A DNA stretch of 5,846 nucleotides, taken from positions 1 to 5,846 of the forward strand of contig JAUZQH010000154.1 of NCBI GenBank assembly GCA_030951065.1. The letters run 5' to 3'. The translations under genes and the position numbers were made by a program. A model generated the notes under the pieces. It was not told where the DNA came from. It saw nothing but the letters and a program-made list of their open reading frames with translations, and did no database searches. Source of the DNA: Mariprofundus sp. Its GTDB lineage: Bacteria; Pseudomonadota; Zetaproteobacteria; Mariprofundales; Mariprofundaceae. How positions within the stretch are numbered: position 1 is the stretch's first letter; the number at the start of each line of letters is the position of its first letter. Of this stretch, positions 4,641 through 5,846 are shown piece after piece.

Positions 4641-4903
4641 TGCGCGGCTGGTTTAAGTTCTGGATGATGTTGCCGATGTGCATGGCTGTGTTGGCGGCAG
4701 GCCAGATATGGTTATCGCATTTGCGTTACGAGATGTCTTTGGAAACACAGCGTTTGGTGGCGAAACAAAAGGCTGTTCAGCGTGAATCAAGCAAGTTGAG
4801 GCTTGAGGCTGCAAGCCTGACCCGGCCGGAGCGTTTGCGTCAATATGCCAACAGCAAGCTGGGTATGGCACCGCCGAAACCGATGCAGGTGATCCACCTG
4901 TGA
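4640..4903 (+). CDS. ftsL: Cell division protein FtsL
   Basis: This small bitopic protein has 87 residues. A short cytoplasmic start (MRGWFKF) is followed by one hydrophobic segment (about residues 8-26, MMLPMCMAVLAAGQIWL). The periplasmic part is coiled-coil-like and rich in charged residues (about 29-60). It ends with the family C-terminal motif RPERLRQYANSKLGM then PP-x-P-x-QVIHL. FtsL joins FtsB and FtsQ at the septum and helps activate FtsW/FtsI. It has the best ribosome binding site of the cluster, AGGAGG (4625-4630), 9 nt before the ATG, and its start overlaps the rsmH stop by one base. Its stop overlaps the ftsI start (GTGA). Position between rsmH and ftsI supports the call. Confidence 0.93.
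   Translation: MRGWFKFWMMLPMCMAVLAAGQIWLSHLRYEMSLETQRLVAKQKAVQRESSKLRLEAASLTRPERLRQYANSKLGMAPPKPMQVIHL
4886..4900 (+). promoter_or_regulatory. Hairpin covering the ftsI ribosome binding site
   Basis: CAGGTG (4886-4891), ATC, CACCTG (4895-4900) is a perfect 6-bp inverted repeat with a 3-nt loop. The left arm plus the next base contains AGGTGA (4887-4892), the likely Shine-Dalgarno of ftsI with a 7-nt spacer, and the right arm ends in the first base of the GTG start. In RNA the stem would hide the ribosome site until ribosomes finishing ftsL (stop 4901-4903) open it. Confidence 0.45.
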
Positions 4904-5846
4904 ACCGGAATGAACAGATTTATGTCCGTCGCCGTATTGAGGCTGTGGCAGGGTTGTTGTTGCTGGGGCTGCTTTTGCTGGCGGTACGGGCGGTAGATTT
5001 ACAGTGGTTGCAGGCAGATACACTGAGCGCCAAGGCTGAAAAGCAGCGTTATCGTGAATATACCATTATGGCTCCGCGCGGACCGATTCTGGACAGCCAG
5101 GGGCGTACGCTGGCTGAAAGTGTTGAGATTCCGTCGATTGCGGCGATTGCCGATGAGGTGCCTGTCGAGCGTGTTGCTGTTCTGGCAAAGGCTCTTGGGC
5201 TGTCGGCTTCAAAATTAAAACGCAAACTGCGCAAGCGAAAGGGTTTTGTCTGGCTGGCCCGGCAGGTCCCGCCATCTGTGGCAGAAAAAGTGATGGCGCT
5301 GAATATTCCGGGTGTTCGCAGGGAGCAGGAATGGCGTCGTTATCAGCCGCTGGGGCCCGAAACAGGTCATTTGCTCGGCTTTGTCGGTATTGATGGTCGT
5401 GGTCTTGAGGGTGTGGAGCGTACCTGGAACGATACACTGACCGGAAAACCGGGGCTTCGTCAGGTCAGACGCGATGCAAGAGGTCATTCATTACCGGACA
5501 GTGGCTGGATTAGACCACCTGTTCCGGGCAAAGCAATGACACTGACGCTGGACGCTTCGATCCAGAGTCTTGCTTATGCCGCGCTTGCCGAAGGCGTGCG
5601 AGAACAGCGTGCCAAAGGTGGTTCGGTTGTTGTGATGCGCCCGAAAGACGGTGCGATTCTGGCAATGGTCAACTGGCCGGGTTACAACCCGAATAACTAT
5701 CGCCGATTTCATCCGGGAGAATGGCGCAACAGAGCGATTACCGATGTGTTTGAGCCCGGCTCGACCATGAAACCGTTTACCGTTGCCGCTGCACTCGAAT
5801 CCGGGCGCTGGCAGCCGGACTCGCGAGTGTTTTGTGAAAATGGTTC
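4900..5846 (+). CDS. ftsI: Peptidoglycan D,D-transpeptidase FtsI (PBP3), C-terminus outside window
   Basis: The frame opens with a GTG at 4900 that overlaps the ftsL stop (GTGA) and continues off the right edge; 315 codons are present. No in-frame ATG lies near a suitable upstream ribosome site, and AGGTGA 7 nt upstream supports the GTG. A basic cytoplasmic tip (VRRR, residues 9-12) precedes a leucine-rich membrane segment (about 13-32). The class B PBP N-terminal block APRGPILDSQGRTLA starts at residue 58, followed by the pedestal region with GHLLGFVGIDGRGLEGVE. The transpeptidase domain starts around GGSVVVMRPKDGAILAM. The active-site S-x-x-K is in FEPGSTMKPFT, with the nucleophile Ser288 (codon 5761-5763). 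The SxN and KTG motifs would lie beyond the window. FtsI crosslinks septal peptidoglycan and is the target of several beta-lactams. Order after ftsL is the standard dcw order. Confidence 0.97.
   Translation, partial: MNRNEQIYVRRRIEAVAGLLLLGLLLLAVRAVDLQWLQADTLSAKAEKQRYREYTIMAPRGPILDSQGRTLAESVEIPSIAAIADEVPVERVAVLAKALGLSASKLKRKLRKRKGFVWLARQVPPSVAEKVMALNIPGVRREQEWRRYQPLGPETGHLLGFVGIDGRGLEGVERTWNDTLTGKPGLRQVRRDARGHSLPDSGWIRPPVPGKAMTLTLDASIQSLAYAALAEGVREQRAKGGSVVVMRPKDGAILAMVNWPGYNPNNYRRFHPGEWRNRAITDVFEPGSTMKPFTVAAALESGRWQPDSRVFCENG

Noticed and set aside
4009..4683. A 224-codon minus-strand open frame.
   Set aside because: It is antisense to rsmH and the ftsL start; its arginine/proline-rich product is typical of a shadow frame.
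4799..4818. A 7-bp inverted repeat AGGCTTG/CAAGCCT in ftsL.
   Set aside because: It sits in the coding middle of ftsL away from any start or stop, and has no T run; probably chance.

Overview
The window looks like a core, housekeeping stretch of a proteobacterial chromosome. The combination of DnaQ, YcgN, YchJ and a ZapD-like protein with a classical mraZ-rsmH-ftsL-ftsI cluster points to a gamma/beta-type lineage or a relative such as the Zetaproteobacteria. This placement rests on recalled family resemblance, so it is tentative. There is no insertion sequence, phage gene, CRISPR array or other sign of recent transfer, and base composition is moderate and even.

Layout. Positions 1-2998 are read on the minus strand. 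In transcription order (right to left) they are ycgN, ychJ, dnaQ, a tRNA-Gly with anticodon CCC, a degenerate ABC-type ATPase, and a ZapD-like gene that leaves the window on the left. Spacing is tight: 8-nt overlap (ycgN/ychJ), 84 nt (ychJ/dnaQ), 9 nt (dnaQ/tRNA), 26 nt (tRNA/ATPase) and 5 nt (ATPase/zapD). Positions 3212-5846 are read on the plus strand and form the start of the dcw (division and cell wall) cluster: mraZ, rsmH, ftsL and the first 315 codons of ftsI, with gaps or overlaps of only 1-4 nt.

The two arms diverge from a 213-bp control region (2999-3211). On the mraZ side it holds a good sigma70-type promoter, followed by TGG-type repeats at an exact 10-bp period, the classic MraZ operator. 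On the ycgN side, in mirror orientation, it holds a second copy of the same GTGGGG-N4-GTGGGT core. This is the most interesting point: MraZ may control the divergent ycgN arm as well as its own cluster, and through read-through could reach dnaQ and the ZapD-like gene.

How the genes work together. The right arm supplies the division repressor/regulator MraZ, the 16S rRNA methyltransferase RsmH, and the divisome proteins FtsL and FtsI. The left arm supplies a proofreading exonuclease, two cysteine-motif proteins of unknown role, a glycine tRNA, an ATPase-like protein that has lost most catalytic signatures, and a probable FtsZ-associated protein. I saw no convincing rho-independent terminator anywhere in the window.
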